A stretch of DNA of 36,518 bases from Chara braunii. Taxonomy: Eukaryota; Streptophyta; Charophyceae; Charales; Characeae. Each line of letters begins with the position of its first letter. Position 1 is the stretch's first letter. The notes below the pieces were generated by a model that worked only from the letters and a program-made list of their open reading frames with translations, had not been told where the DNA came from and searched no databases. The translations under genes and the position numbers were made by a program. The stretch spans positions 238,300-274,817 of the forward strand of contig BFEA01000968.1 in NCBI GenBank assembly GCA_003427395.1. Reading direction: 5' to 3'. This document shows positions 19,350 to 30,795 of the stretch, piece by piece.

Positions 19350-22240
19350 GAGCGCTTAATATATATGGCCAGTAGCAAAGCTTGCTGTTTTTCGAAACTC
19401 CTACGAAAACTTCAGAGGGAAATCAGGTTTTGTGCACTCTCGACAAAAGGGACAACAGAATAGGAGAATCCCTTGGTAGTTATGTGTTATGACTGTCGTA
19501 AGCATACAAAGCCTAGAGGTTTCGATACTCAGGTAGGACCCGTCTAATCATGGATTTTCCCAGGTGACAGAAACGCCAAGCTTCTCGAGTGGGTTCAAGC
19601 ATTCGGTACGGAGAGTCGAAACAAGATTGGGTACTTCCGGCTCAGCTACTCGCGTCGCGTGATGTTCAGCCAGGTAGTCGGAGCACAATTCTCAATCCTC
19701 AATATAACTCGCCAAGGCCCCCTTTCATGGGTAGATTGTAAGCATTACATTACTCTAAACAAAGAGGGAAACTGGGTCTTTCACTTAAACCCTCAGATTC
19801 CTGGTGCTAGACCAGCCTGTACTCCAGTTCGGTTGAACAGACAGGAGTTGAATCTCTGAGACAATAGACCTAGTGCTCATGGTTCTGCAGATTGTTTTAA
19901 GGGTTAATTGAAAGCAAGCGGGGGCGTACATAACGCGTTTTCATGGTATAGTCAAGGCCTCACTGATAGTAACGAGGAATACAAACAACCTTTCTTCGCA
20001 TTAATCCTTGTGCCAACTTCGCTAAGTAAACTCTTAGTCACCATCAAGTATAAATTTAGCGAGAACATAGGAAACTTTTCTCAGAACTGCCCTTCTTTTC
20101 CCCATCTAATCAAAAGTCAAGGCATAGAACACCGGCCGTCCAGGTACTTATCCTAAATCGCCAGACGGCAAGCACATCCAACCAAGCCCTCTCCCACACA
20201 CACATGTATCTGCAGAGTTGTAGTCTCGCATCCAGCTTATCTTAAGGCAAAAATGAACTCACACCTTTAAGAGTTACCAGAGCACATGTGAGCCTACTCT
20301 CTCATGTATCCTTGCAGTCAATTAGTGCAATCACAAGGTACAGTCACGCGAAACGGTCACTCTTTGCTATCACACGATACAATCAAACAATGTATTTGTG
20401 CTATGCAGTCACTTAGAACAGTCGGTCCAACCACATAGGTACAGTCACACGAGCGCGATAGCATGACACAAGATACGCAAGAAGAAGACTAAACGTCCCT
20501 TTGACATTGCCCATGTCCCGATAGACTACTCAAAGCACAAGGACAAATGCACCCAGGTCTCACTCTCAACCGGGTCATGCCCAGATTGAGGCCCCCTCCT
20601 TCTCATTTCACATGTAGCATTCAGCATAGATACAGGGTTTTAGGACTGAGGTNACCCCAAAGAAGTCGGAAAACCAAGATCTTCTCTGCAATCACTATCT
20701 CGATCGAAACACTCCTGTTTTGTCTTCCATTTTGACCCAAACAATTCATCAATGTCACCCTAGTGTCATATCAATTTCTACCCGCCAGCATATTANGCCA
20801 TACCCACACGAGGCATGTTGCTGAAATGATTACTGGCTGACCATTCTCGAATCGGGTCTCTGTCCCGTCCANGTGACTCAAGANGGGTGATAGAAGGAGA
20901 ACGGAAGAGGCGAAGGAGCTTTTATACAGACTAATCATAAGACTTATCTGTAACTAAGCAAGAGCACTGTCCTCATTTTCTTCCCTAATTAAACTGAGTC
21001 TTCGTCTCATCATCTCCGTTTTTATCATCTCCATTCCGTCCTCCCAAGGGTTTCTCAGTTCTCGGTTCACTACTCCCACGATCCACACTTTTTGCCGAGT
21101 TTACCCGTATTCGCCAGAGAAACAAGTGACAACTCACTCAATCCAATCTACCCTGCACATTTATAGTCAGACCACGCGCAACTATCTTTCCAGGAGCCAA
21201 CGCCTCAGAGATTAGAGCCTCGCTCAACCGATAGCGTCAGGGAATGACACGTCAATAGAAGGACATTAACTTCGGGAGCAAGCTCAGTAACGGCCAGTTC
21301 TTGATTAGCTTTAGTAAACAGTCATCAAACAGCGGTAAGCTCAGCTATAGGCAAAAGCTTGAGTATCAATCTTAGATGCCCAACAGTTTCGCAAAAGGGA
21401 GTGAGGGCTGATCGGTCTTCAACCAGAAGTTGTCGCAAGGCACGAGAAAAGTACCAGGGATGCCACCTCTATGCGGTCACGCTACGGCCTCTCATCACCA
21501 CCTCTTCTAAGAGAACAACTTCTGCCTAAGCCCTCACGCCTTCACTCTTCTCGCTGCACACATTTGCACGCACCGTCCTTCCGCTCCACCGCTCCGCGTC
21601 CACATCCCCCACAACCGAGCAGCCAACACGGTGGTCTATTAGTCACTTAACAGCTGTGCCTGAAATAACCCTCGATGGTCATAGCGGTTCATGCATAAAA
21701 ATATAAGCCAGTCATGACGAGGGCGAGGCATGAAGTAATGAACAACACCCAGAGCTTCAACCTGAGACGTCAACAAAGGCGAGCAGGGGGAGATCAGCCA
21801 GGAGAAACTCCCAATCAAGAACCAGTTAGCACAACAACATGGTTCTTGCACAGCCTGTTCGGAGTGATCCCGTCTATCTTCTCACTCTTCTTCTCAGCGC
21901 GCGATGTCCCCTCACTAACATAGAAACTGGCGTGACACTACATTTGCTATTCTGTCGAAATGCGCGAGTATTCCTCTCTCTACCTGCCCATTCGAGCACG
22001 ACGGTCACAGTATCCTCTTTCCAATAAACCGCCCCACAAGTTCGTGCCCTCTCTCTCTCTCCCTCGCTTCAGCTCCGGAAAACATCCGTCTGTCGCTCGC
22101 GTATGCATGCCCCCGTCTCACTGACTCTTCGCGCACACCAGTCAGGCTGACGTCTGCCCCTTTTGCGCTTTCGTTTAGCTATCACCCTCTCTCTCTCGTT
22201 TCTCTAAACTGCCCCACAGTTGACCTCCAGTCTTGGACCT
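19350..22240. other. Long non-coding part of the 3' region
   Basis: No ORF on either strand has convincing features. Scattered Ns (20652, 20796, 20872, 20884, and 18913-19053 just outside) show poor assembly. 20320-20460 repeats caatcaca/agtcac phrases loosely. 22041-22240 is rich in CTCTCT and is probably the 3' flank of the nested minus-strand element. Confidence 0.5.
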
Positions 22241-22762
22241 TCACACTCGTCCTTTCCCCATGCCTCGTTCCTCTCTCGTCTCGCGGCCTCTGGGCGCCAG
22301 TTGCCGAGAGCTGGCCTCGGGTCCGCGCTCCACTCGCTTCACCGCCTGGCGATGCTTCTCGATCTCGCCTGGTCTATTCCAGGATCTGAGATCCGTTTCC
22401 CGGTCCGCATCACTCATCTCGCTTTCCCCTCCTGAGTCCCTGTCCTGGTGGATCTGTTCCAGGTCTGCTGTGTCCATCGAGGTCTCAGTTTCGTGATAGG
22501 TCATTGTTATCCGTAGCCTTGCCGTAACTCCGTCCCGTCTGCAACGTCTCTCAGCCCGGTCTCTCGCCTCCGAAGTCGCGTCCTGTAACTTCGAGTTAGT
22601 CCGCATCTCCCCTTCTCTTGCTCCCTCCACGTTGATCTTCATTACCAGCTCATTTCCACCGTCATAATTGAGTATGACGATAATCCAGGGTCCTTCCCCG
22701 GATGTGGGTTTCCATCGTGCCTGATGATACCAGTACCCGGGCCTGTACCCGTGCAGTGCCAT
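22241..22762 (-). CDS. Conserved unknown protein (YHQARWKP family), right copy
   Basis: About 173 codons from the conserved MALHGYRP methionine; the frame is open up to about 22801 and further codons upstream (AIAKRVA) are also shared. It keeps every block named for the left copy: YWYHQARWKP, GEGPWI-VILN-DGG, KINVEGA, AERRCRRDGV, YHETETSMDTAD, SGGESEMS, DRETDL-SWNRPGE, SSRQLAPRGR. It is open to its end despite clear nucleotide divergence, so both copies were recently constrained or recently active. No family is recognised. Confidence 0.65.
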   Translation of the reverse strand: MALHGYRPGYWYHQARWKPTSGEGPWIIVILNYDGGNELVMKINVEGAREGEMRTNSKLQDATSEARDRAERRCRRDGVTARLRITMTYHETETSMDTADLEQIHQDRDSGGESEMSDADRETDLRSWNRPGEIEKHRQAVKRVERGPEASSRQLAPRGRETREERGMGKGRV

Positions 22763-24385
22763 AGCCACCCTCTTTGCAATAGCCGACGCAAGTACGAGCA
22801 CCTCTGCTCCAGCGCCGCACTAGAGGGAGACAGGCTATTAGAGTGCAGGCTATCAAGAGTCGATAGCCTCAGCGCCCTGCCACTCCCTCTCTCGAGCACG
22901 ATAGCCTCATCAAGTTTGCTGAGAGACTCACAGCGGTCTCCTCTTATAAAACTCTGAGAGGCAGCGTTTCCTTGTGTACTAAACGGAGAGTTTTGGCAAG
23001 AAAAAGAACTTCTTGAATGATACAAATAAGTTAAAAATTAAATTATATATATATATATATATATATTTTCTTTAAAAGAAATCGCCCTAGTCTAAAACCC
23101 AATAGTCGCCTGCAGGACGACACTTAGCTCACTACCAACCACCAGTCCTACCGAATCGGTTGCATAGAAAATCCAACGATCCCATAACAGGACTTCGATA
23201 ACCATATTTCCCCCTTTAAAACGCAGCACGAACCTACTCTAGTTGGGTGCCCGTGCCCGATGGCAAGGACGGGGCTTATGACCTCCCATAAGGGGGGGGT
23301 GATAAGCCTCCTACCGATTCGGCCGCGGGTTGCCCTCCTTTTGGGGTCTTACCGCATAGCACCAGATCGGGGCTTACCCTCAGACAGTATATGCAAGATT
23401 GGCCTACTTAGGCTACGAACTATTGGCTTCGAAATTCGAACCGTTGGTTTCCCGCGAAAGGATAAGCCAACAGGTTGAAAACCAATTTTAAAAAAACTAA
23501 ATAGTAATAAATAAATAATAATAATACCAATAATAATAGTAATAACATTAATCGCTGAAAAGGAAAGAGTGGCGTCCCAGAGTTTCTCCGCGCAACACCC
23601 TTGCCTGAACAACGATCCACTATCACGCACAAATCTAACACCCGACTTTCAACCTTTTTCAATTCCTTTTCTCTTCTACTATTTTTTTTTTCTTCTTTTT
23701 CCTTTCAGTCCTCTTACTGCATCTGCCTCTTAACCTGGACATCGGGGTCCGCACGGTTCAAACAAGCAGGTCTGGTACAGGTGATATACAAGGGATCAGT
23801 AAACCCAGACCATAAGACTGCTATTACAGTCCGAAACCCGAATCGTCGCTTTTCCTCTTTCCCTACGAAGTGACAGGCCGACAGGCGGAAAACCGAAAAT
23901 AGGGAATTTTAGTGGTAATAACAATAATAATAATAATAATGACGGCAGTTCAAGATCGGAAAGGGAACCGCAGCATCACAGCGGCCTGAGGCCACCAGAT
24001 TTTCCCCATACAAAAGAAAATGAGTTTGACTTGACATCTTATTCTTCCTTTTCCGACAGTGATTGCACCTAACCCATAACTTGACAGAAGGTCACTCAGC
24101 GTGCAGTAGAAAAGACTCGGCGTGCAGTAGCACGGCCATAGGCCGGTTGTGCTTTGTTGTACAGCAGGGCGCCGAGCCTTCGTGGACCAATGGAAAGCCC
24201 TATGGCGCACCCTTTTGCTGAGGGCTACACCACCGGGGCGGATCCGCGCCGAGGATAATCCAGACACCAGACCTAAACAGCACGAGATGAGCCTAGGGAT
24301 CAGTCTGTCGCGGCAAGGGACTGGCACTGAGCAAGGAACTGGTACACAATGGAGGGCCGAGACACCATGCCCTCCGACATAATAC
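22241..24385 (-). mobile_element. Inverted-copy element, right copy (-), nested in the LTR element
   Basis: Reverse-complement partner of 11786-13790 with the same order of landmarks, including an (ATT)n run at about 23918-23940 and the conserved hairpin at 23273-23308. A (TA)n run lies at 23045-23066. It sits between the pol end and the 3' LTR, so it probably inserted into the retrotransposon or was captured by it. I see no clear target duplication or terminal repeat. Confidence 0.8.
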
Positions 24386-24435
24386 CAAACCCCCACCCAG
24401 AGTTCCCGCTGGGTCGGAAGGGATCGCGCTTCCAG

Positions 24436-24442
24436 TATATAA
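24436..24442 (+). promoter_or_regulatory. TATA-box-like sequence
   Basis: TATATAA sits in a promoter-like setting about 490 bases before the ATG at 24928, at the upstream edge of the nested minus-strand element. The leader that follows is pyrimidine-rich (repeated tctcgcctt and gctc phrases). Confidence 0.4.
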
Positions 24443-24927
24443 CCAGCAAGAGTAGCAACATTCTCATTCGTTCCTGTTCATGACTCGCTGTGTAGCCCGA
24501 GCCGTAGTTCTATGCAGCCAGTTTTCTATTTTTGCTTCGGCGCTCAATCTTTCTCCCGGCGCTCGCTCTCTTCCCAGCGGTCATTCTTTTATTCCACGCT
24601 CGCCTTCTTCTTCTGCTCACTTTTTTTATGGACGCTCGCCTTCCCTCTCGGTGCTCACCTTTTCTCTCTGTGCTCGCCTTCTCTCTCTGCGCTAACCTCT
24701 CTTTTTCAGAATATTCTTCTTCGCTCAACAACTATCTTCCACTTAATACCTACTTTCTCTCTTAACGCTCTTCTTCTCTCTTATGCAGTGTACCACAATC
24801 TTTCATAGCCGATGCATTTATAGCCTTGTCTTTATAAATTTCACTCACATAGTATTCCGAGTCATAACCCTTGTAGATAGATCCACTGTCTTCTATCCTT
24901 TGCTTAACAGCTGCCTTACTCTACGTC

Positions 24928-25398
24928 ATGCCTGAGGCACGCCGCGAACAGGGTAGAGGTAGGGAAGGAAGAGGAGGGAAAGCAAAGGAAGAACCGCCAG
25001 ACAGGGCACGGCGGGATTATAGCTCAGAGGAGGAGGAAGATGATGAGCCGCGGGGTTATGGCCGTTTAAGGCCACACCCTCGTTACCAGTTAGGAGGGTG
25101 GTACGAGAGAATTCCATCACCAGACAGGATGAAGTTCCTTCGCAAGAAATTCGACGCACGCTATGGTACTCCTAGCGCCTCTTCTCCTCCTTACATCCCC
25201 AAAGTTCCTTCCACCCCTACCATAAGCAAGGCGATAGTGCCCGTTCCGCCCCCTTTTGTCCCATGTACTGTATCATCACCCCATCATCCCACTCACTGTG
25301 TTCTTTTCAGCATCTTCTTTCTCCTCTTTCTCTTCCAACTCGAGCTCATGGCTGTCTTTTACGTCTTATATAAGCGTGACTTATTTTCAGTCTTTTGA
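24928..25398 (+). CDS. Unrecognised ORF, charged N-terminus, possibly spliced
   Basis: ATG ORF of 156 codons. Residues 1-45 are Arg/Glu/Gly rich and disordered-looking (REQGRGREGRGG, SSEEEEDDEPRGYGR). Residues 46-80 look more protein-like (YQLGGWYERIPSPDRMKFLRKKFDARYG), then a Pro-rich stretch. The last ~45 residues are hydrophobic and read from intron-like pyrimidine sequence: a GTACTG donor-like word at about 25265 and TTCTTTTCAG at about 25300-25309 suggest an intron. It could be the first exon of a retroelement gag or a host gene. Confidence 0.35.
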   Translation: MPEARREQGRGREGRGGKAKEEPPDRARRDYSSEEEEDDEPRGYGRLRPHPRYQLGGWYERIPSPDRMKFLRKKFDARYGTPSASSPPYIPKVPSTPTISKAIVPVPPPFVPCTVSSPHHPTHCVLFSIFFLLFLFQLELMAVFYVLYKRDLFSVF

Positions 25399-25679
25399 GT
25401 CTGATTTCTGACTCATAAAGTTCTCAATTCTGTCCACTTCATAGCATCCCAGGCCTGAGAGTTTGGTTTCCTCAAGGCTAGGGATGCAGGTTCCTCATGA
25501 ACCAGGCCGCTTGTCGGCCACCAAATAAAATTTTAAGAAGGATTCTGTCTGAATGTTTGAATTGTTCAACTGTTGGCTTTTTCACATGGAGGTTACCTCA
25601 GCTCTTGTTCAGGCACTTATGCTAAGAATGACCCCAGTAACGACGGTACTCACTCTATCTGCTATGCTGGGAGTAGGGT
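25399..25679. other. Non-coding, poly(A)-signal-like word
   Basis: CAAATAAAATTTTAAG near 25523 may be a polyadenylation signal for the + strand transcript. I see nothing else. Confidence 0.4.
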
Positions 25680-25860
25680 ATACCAAACCCTCTTTTCTGC
25701 TCTCTGGTCTGAGAGACATCTTCTCAACTCCTCACTTGATGGAGATACCAAACCCTTATTTTCTTTCTCTGGTCTGAGTGAGGCGTCTCCTCAACTTCTC
25801 AGACAAAAGGGAGGGGATACCAAACCCTTTTTCTTTTCTCTGGTCTGGAAACTTCAGATG
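25680..25860. repeat. 65-72-bp tandem repeat, three units
   Basis: Units begin ataccaaaccc at 25680, 25745 and 25817, and share tctctggtctg. The ORFs crossing them are repeat artefacts. Confidence 0.85.
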
Positions 25861-25939
25861 AGTATTTGCATACCTGCAAAACCAGCAAGTCCCACAGACA
25901 ACAACCATGCCCCAGCAAGCAGACTCTCTGACAACTAGC

Positions 25940-26030
25940 AGTCACGCATTAATAAATTAAAATAAAACTCATAAATAAAATAATAAATACAAATAACAAT
26001 TAATACATAACAACTCTTCATACCCAGGAT
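25940..26030. repeat. AT-rich low-complexity tract
   Basis: Repeated aataaa/ataaat words without a strict period. Confidence 0.7.
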
Positions 26031-26640
26031 TTATTGACTGCCTTGGTTTCGGCCTACCACCGGTTAGGAATGTCAGGCGTCCCGTCAGTCTGACATACCT
26101 CATTCGGCCCGCCTCAGGCCAGGACTAGTCAGACCATTTGTCTTGACAGCCCCTTTGACTAGCCTCCAGGTCAGGACCAATCATACCCACTACTCGAGTA
26201 TGACAGCCCTTTGGCACTCCCGCCAGGACACCCAGACTATAGCGGGTCTGGTCACCCTATGACAGTAGACGTCCCGTCAGTCAAACTGTCCCGAACCCGG
26301 ATTTGACCACTGCGGTCAAGGACCGGCTCACCTACCAGTTTTTGGCCAAGGACGCTGGCTTCCCCGCCTAGATTTTTGAACGTGGGACCCGGTCTAACCA
26401 CAGTTTCGGGCTCTGGCTAACCTTATTGGATTGCATCCTCTGACTGCGGTAGGGTTCCAGCTGACCCCTCTCAGCCTCATAGGCCAAACCCCCTGAGTCT
26501 TAGCCTCAACCGACTACGGAATTCGACACTCCCGTCGGGGACCTGCTGACCTCACCAGATTGCAACCTACTGCGGTAAGGCTCTGGTTGGCCCCGGCAAT
26601 CAACCCATCCTTAGGTTAGAGAAGAAAACCCCAGGCACAT
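26031..26640. other. Hairpin-rich non-coding block
   Basis: Dense short inverted repeats: TTGACC-ACTGC-GGTCAA near 26302, CATAC/GTATG around 26184-26204, GACAGT/ACTGTC around 26260-26290, AGAC/GTCT near 26231. The words gtcccgtcag and gacagcccctttg recur. No ORF. It lies downstream of integrase in element orientation. Confidence 0.5.
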
Positions 26641-26689
26641 ACAGTCAGGCAAGCATATCATAATCCCACAAGCAGACTGCCCACGTTCC

Positions 26690-27120
26690 ATAACAGAACA
26701 AACATTTTCCAAGAGACCTCCCTTCAGTCTCAAGAGGCACTAAACAATAACATGTTAGCCAACACTAAAGGTTCGCAAGAGACCTCCCTTCAACCTCAAG
26801 CAAAGACTTAATGCTAGCCCCAGAGAGGTCCCTTCCCTCAACTGGGATTTATTTTCCAAGAGACGTCCTGTCAGTCTCAAGGAAATACTGAACTACTGAT
26901 CTCATAGAGGTCCCTTCCCTCATCTCAGTGAAAACAGACCCTTAATCAAGAAGCACGAAGTTTTTCTACTGACCACTCTTAGTCAAGTAAAGCTGAACTT
27001 CTTTATGCCTGTCTTCATCTTAATCTCTTGAATGGACAGCTTAGTTAGAGGCACGAAGTCCTTTTGCTGATAACTTTCAATCAGACAGAACTGAACTTCT
27101 TTATACCCATCATGCTTTCT
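26690..27120. repeat. Irregular repeats in the post-integrase region
   Basis: The phrase caagagacctcccttca-(g/a) recurs at about 26710 and 26773, with a diverged form near 26856. agaggtcccttccctca recurs near 26824 and 26904. gcacgaagt...ctgaacttctttat recurs at about 26952 and 27051. Confidence 0.75.
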
Positions 27121-27339
27121 CTTTGTCATAAGAATAATACTGCTCATATCATTTGATGTGCCACAGCCATGAGTTTCTCAGATCTTGACACTGTGTCAAC
27201 GCTCCCAGAAATGTACTCACAGTTATTCCCCACTCCCAGGATGTGACACTCATGAAACGACTGCAGCGCTGCATCAAAGATATAGCCTCATTAACTTAGT
27301 TGCTTGCTGAAATAGATAATGAAATGACTTGCTGAAAAC

Positions 27340-27415
27340 TGAAATATTAAAACTGAGATGCTGAAACTGAAGTACTGAAACTGAAATACTGGAACTGAAA
27401 TGCTGAATTGACTGT
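27340..27415. repeat. ~14-bp minisatellite
   Basis: Units like ctgaaactgaaata, degenerate. Confidence 0.8.
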
Positions 27416-27502
27416 ACAAGAATGATCATTGTCTGCTGATAACTGAGTCTCACTGTCTCAGTGTCTTACTGTACTCTTTCTCAGTCCTCTATGACCGTTT
27501 CC

Positions 27503-29131
27503 TTACTTGGATGATTGACTTCTCTTTCCTCTCCTTGGAGTCACTGTAGGGATTAAGTCAGGGTCTCTGAAGATGAACTTACGAAGTCTTGACCCTGATA
27601 CCATGTCATGAACCCTGGATCCATCTATTTATGAGATCTCATAAACCTTGTCTTCTGCCTCTCCAGTGATTTTGTAAGGACCAAGTCATCTGGGCTCCAA
27701 TCTTTTAGTCCATTGTGTCTCAAGAGAACTGTCAAATAAAAGAACAACATCTCCAATCTTCAATTTCTCTTTTCTTATATATCTTTTCTTATTCCATCTT
27801 TCTTGATCCGATAATCTGTTGGATGTCATTCTCTCTGCTGCATCCATCACTGCCTGATCGACTTCAAATATCTGCCTCATTCTGATCTGAAGGAGTTTTG
27901 AAATAGAATAATCTCTGTCACTCTCTTGACTTGACCATGTCTTGACAATACTCTTAATAGGAAATGTAGCATATCGGCCATACCACAGAGTAAATGGCGC
28001 ATATCCAGTAGTTCTCTTGACTGTGATGTTGTCAGCATACACAACAGCTCTTAACACCTTCGGCCAGTTACTGAGTTTTCCTTCACACCACTTGGCCAAT
28101 GAGTCTTTCCGAGTTTTGTGGCCTCTTTCAACAGGTGCATTCGCTTGAGGATGGTAAGTAGTTACATATCGAATCCTAACACCCAAACTGAGTGTAACTC
28201 TTTTGAGAACCTCATTTCTGAATTATGATCCTCTGTCTGAGACAAATTCTCTGATAAAAGGATACCTGAGATAAACTTTCTCTATCCAATCATCCACCTG
28301 CTCGGTTGTCTTCCTTTTCAGAGTTTTTGCCTCAACGTATCAAGAGAAATTATCTCTCATGTTTAGTATATATCTTATTTCACCCTTGCCTGGTGGCATA
28401 GTAATGAGATTCAAGTGCACTCTGCTGCCTGGTTCTACCAGAATTGTAGGGAATAAGGGTTCAATCATTCTTGTGGTAGACCTCTTCTAACATAAGACAC
28501 ATGATGTACAGTATCTGAAAATCATGTCTCTCATGCCAGGCCAAAAGTAGAGTTTGACAGTCTTGGAGTAGGTAGCCTCAGCAGCCCTGTAGCCACCAGC
28601 GACCCCCTCATGCAGGGCAACAATTATCTCTAACTGCCTCTCTTTACCACAGACCACCCTTAGTGGAGGTAAACCTCCCTTACCATCCACAAAAAGATGT
28701 CCTCTCTTTAATCTGAATTTCTTCCTTGAATCCTTACAGTAATATTCTTTTAGCTGCTCCTTTTTCATCTTTCTGCCAATCTCTTAATAATTTTCATCAT
28801 ATTCTTCAAAGAAGAAAAATATCTCTTCTTCCTTTTTTTCACTCTCTTCTTCTTCCTTTGAATCTGAACTCTCCCCAATCTCATGAGCAGTCACTGCTGC
28901 TGCGTTAACTCTGGCATACCAATCGTTCGGTTCATCTTCTTCCTCTTTCCCAAGAATTGATTCATAAACGTATGCACTTGAGATTTCTCCCCAACTGTCT
29001 CTCTCTTCAGGCCACAGACTCCACTTGTAGGAGCATGGTGCCTCATAATCCTCATCATCTTTTTCATTAAGGAAATTATCGACATAGGCAGATTCTTCAA
29101 TCATTCCTTTCACATCTTCTTCTTCTTCTCG
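27503..29131 (-). pseudogene. int: Integrase with acidic N-terminal linker (decayed)
   Basis: One frame continues from RNase H to TAA at 27503-27505. First comes a ~110-residue linker very rich in Glu and Asp (KEEEESEKKEEE, FFFFEEYDEN). Next is the zinc-binding region (LHEGVAGGYRAAEATYSK, YFWPGM, YCTSCVLC), in which the second His is Tyr (codon 28589-28591). The catalytic core has the first Asp replaced by Asn (VHLN, codon 28409-28411), the second Asp present (VSDRGS), and a Glu-containing YHPQANAPVERGHK. RTTGYAPFTLWYGR and a GPY-type end (LGPYKI) follow, with no chromodomain. Internal stops are at 28784, 28487, 28340, 28223, 27686 and 27629. The linker also follows a stop at 29132. The enzyme would integrate element cDNA; this copy cannot. 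Confidence 0.92.
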
Positions 29132-29747
29132 TCACTTAATCTGACTTAAGTCATCCGCTCTGTTCTTCTTAGTGGGGATTTTTTCCAACTTAAAATCATA
29201 TGTCCAAATGAAAGCGATCCATCTGTTGACCGTTGGATCTACCTGTTGGTGCTTTTTAATGACACCTATCACAGTAGATGCATCAGTCCTCAGGATGAAT
29301 CTCCTTCCCAAGACGTAATGTCTGAAGCACCTGAGACTATGGATGATGGACATTAGCTTTTTCCTGAATAGAGTGTAGCCTCTTTCAGTAGAATTGAGGG
29401 TTCTGCTTTCAAACCTTAGAGGCCTCTCTCCCCCATTTTCATCTTTCTGGATAAGCACTCCACCCAGTGCCATTGGTCCTCCATCAGCCTCAATGATGAA
29501 AGGTCTGGTCTTCTCATCATCATAATAGGGTACTAACAGTATTACACCACCGTCTCTTAGTATTTTTTTCAATGTTTCTGCTGCAACTTGTCTTTTATCA
29601 TTCCATGCTAAGTTAGCCCCTTGTCTTACCATTTCTCTCAGAGGTTCTGCAAGGGCAGCAAAATGAGGAATAAAAATCCTCCAGAAACCACAAACTCCCA
29701 AAAAGCTCATGACGTTTGTCACTCTCTTGAGAGGCAGAGAGGCCAGT
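29132..29747 (-). pseudogene. rnh: RNase H domain of Pol (decayed)
   Basis: Begins with the RT connection (FLGVCGFWRIFIPHFAALAEPL, joined across a frame change near 29745), then the RNase H fold (FIIEADGGPMALGGVLIQ, ESRTLNSTERGY, RRFILRTDAS, a WIAFIWTYDFKLEKIPTKKN end). The catalytic Glu expected in the helix after TERGY (usually F-x-K-E) is Lys here (FRKKLMS, codon 29357-29359), a single G to A change from Glu. The domain ends at TGA 29132-29134, where a Trp codon fits. In the family it removes RNA from the RNA/DNA hybrid during reverse transcription. Confidence 0.9.
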
Positions 29748-30795
29748 TCAAGATCTTGTCTATCTTCTTGGGATCTTGGCTCCTACCCTTGGAGAAGCAT
29801 CTGAAGCCCAAGATTATCACTTCTGGTTAGAAGAGAAGGGACTTTGGCCCACTGACAGTCAGATTATACTTCCGAAGTCTCTCTAGGACCATCTTTACTC
29901 CTTCAGCATGTTCCCAGACAAACTTTCTGACTCCCCCTGCGACCAAAGTTTCATCTTTTACCAAGGGTCCTTTTACAGGATTATCATCAATGTAGGGACT
30001 GGTTATTTTAGGAGAAATATCCTGCATGACTTTGATCATATCCCTTTGAACCACTGCCACTTTGTTAGTCCAGCCCTGAGGTACCACACACATCTGAACA
30101 AGTCCCCTCGGCGTGTGCATGGCAGTCAGGGGTCGGTTAGTGGGATGAATAGGGAACTGATCATAGCCAGAATACAGGTCAACTAGAGAATAAATGCATC
30201 GACCAGCAAAAGATTCAGCGAGGAGATCAGCATTAGGAAGACTACCTGCATCACGTACCGTCACCGAATTGAGTTTCTGAAGATTTTGTATCCATCTTAG
30301 TCCGCCCCTTGGTTTCCAGAAACAAAATCAGTGGTTAGCATATGGTCCATCAGTAGGTTCAGCAACATTTGACGCAATCTTTTTGTCAAGATACTTTACA
30401 ACCTCTGCCTCTTCCTTCAAGGCATACTTGGTTGGTCTATCATTCCATGGAACATGATCAACTATCCAAATTTTTGTCATTTTAATCATGTCTACGTTCA
30501 ATCGCCCGCTCTCCTCATCATTAAAGGAGAAAGCACCAGAGAACTCTTGACACATTCTGAAGATATATTATTTCTCTTTAGGCAGGATAAACTGATTCGA
30601 GTGTATCTTCATTATGTCAAACCTTTCTCTGGTGACTCTATTCTCCAGTTTTGTTGATTCTCTCAATGCTCTTATAATTTGTTTTTCCTTTTCTAATGCT
30701 TCATCATAATCTTTCTCTATTAAGACTGTCACTGGGTTTTTCTTCACCCCCTTGGGCTTGTACTTTCTTTTTGACCCAGTGACTATTTTTCTTAA
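29748..30795 (-). pseudogene. rt: Reverse transcriptase, Ty3/gypsy type (decayed)
   Basis: The frame is -1 relative to protease and starts right at the slippery site. A basic/helical lead-in (KRKYKPKGVKKNP) is followed by FCFWKPRGGLRWIQNLQKLN, VTVRDAGSLPNADLLAE, catalytic motif A SLVDLYSGYDQ, PQGWTNKVAVVQRDM, the YIDD box and FVWEHAEGVKMVLERL. All three metal-binding Asp of RT are present. Internal stops are TAA 30568-30570, TGA 30328-30330 (Trp expected) and TAA 29827-29829. A -1 frame change near 29745 breaks the link to RNase H. The motif spacing and wording are clearly Metaviridae (Ty3/gypsy). Confidence 0.95.

Noticed and set aside
22642-23025. 127-codon minus-strand ORF overlapping the conserved ORF
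   Set aside because: It is in another frame and is not preserved in the left copy, whereas the YHQARWKP frame is.
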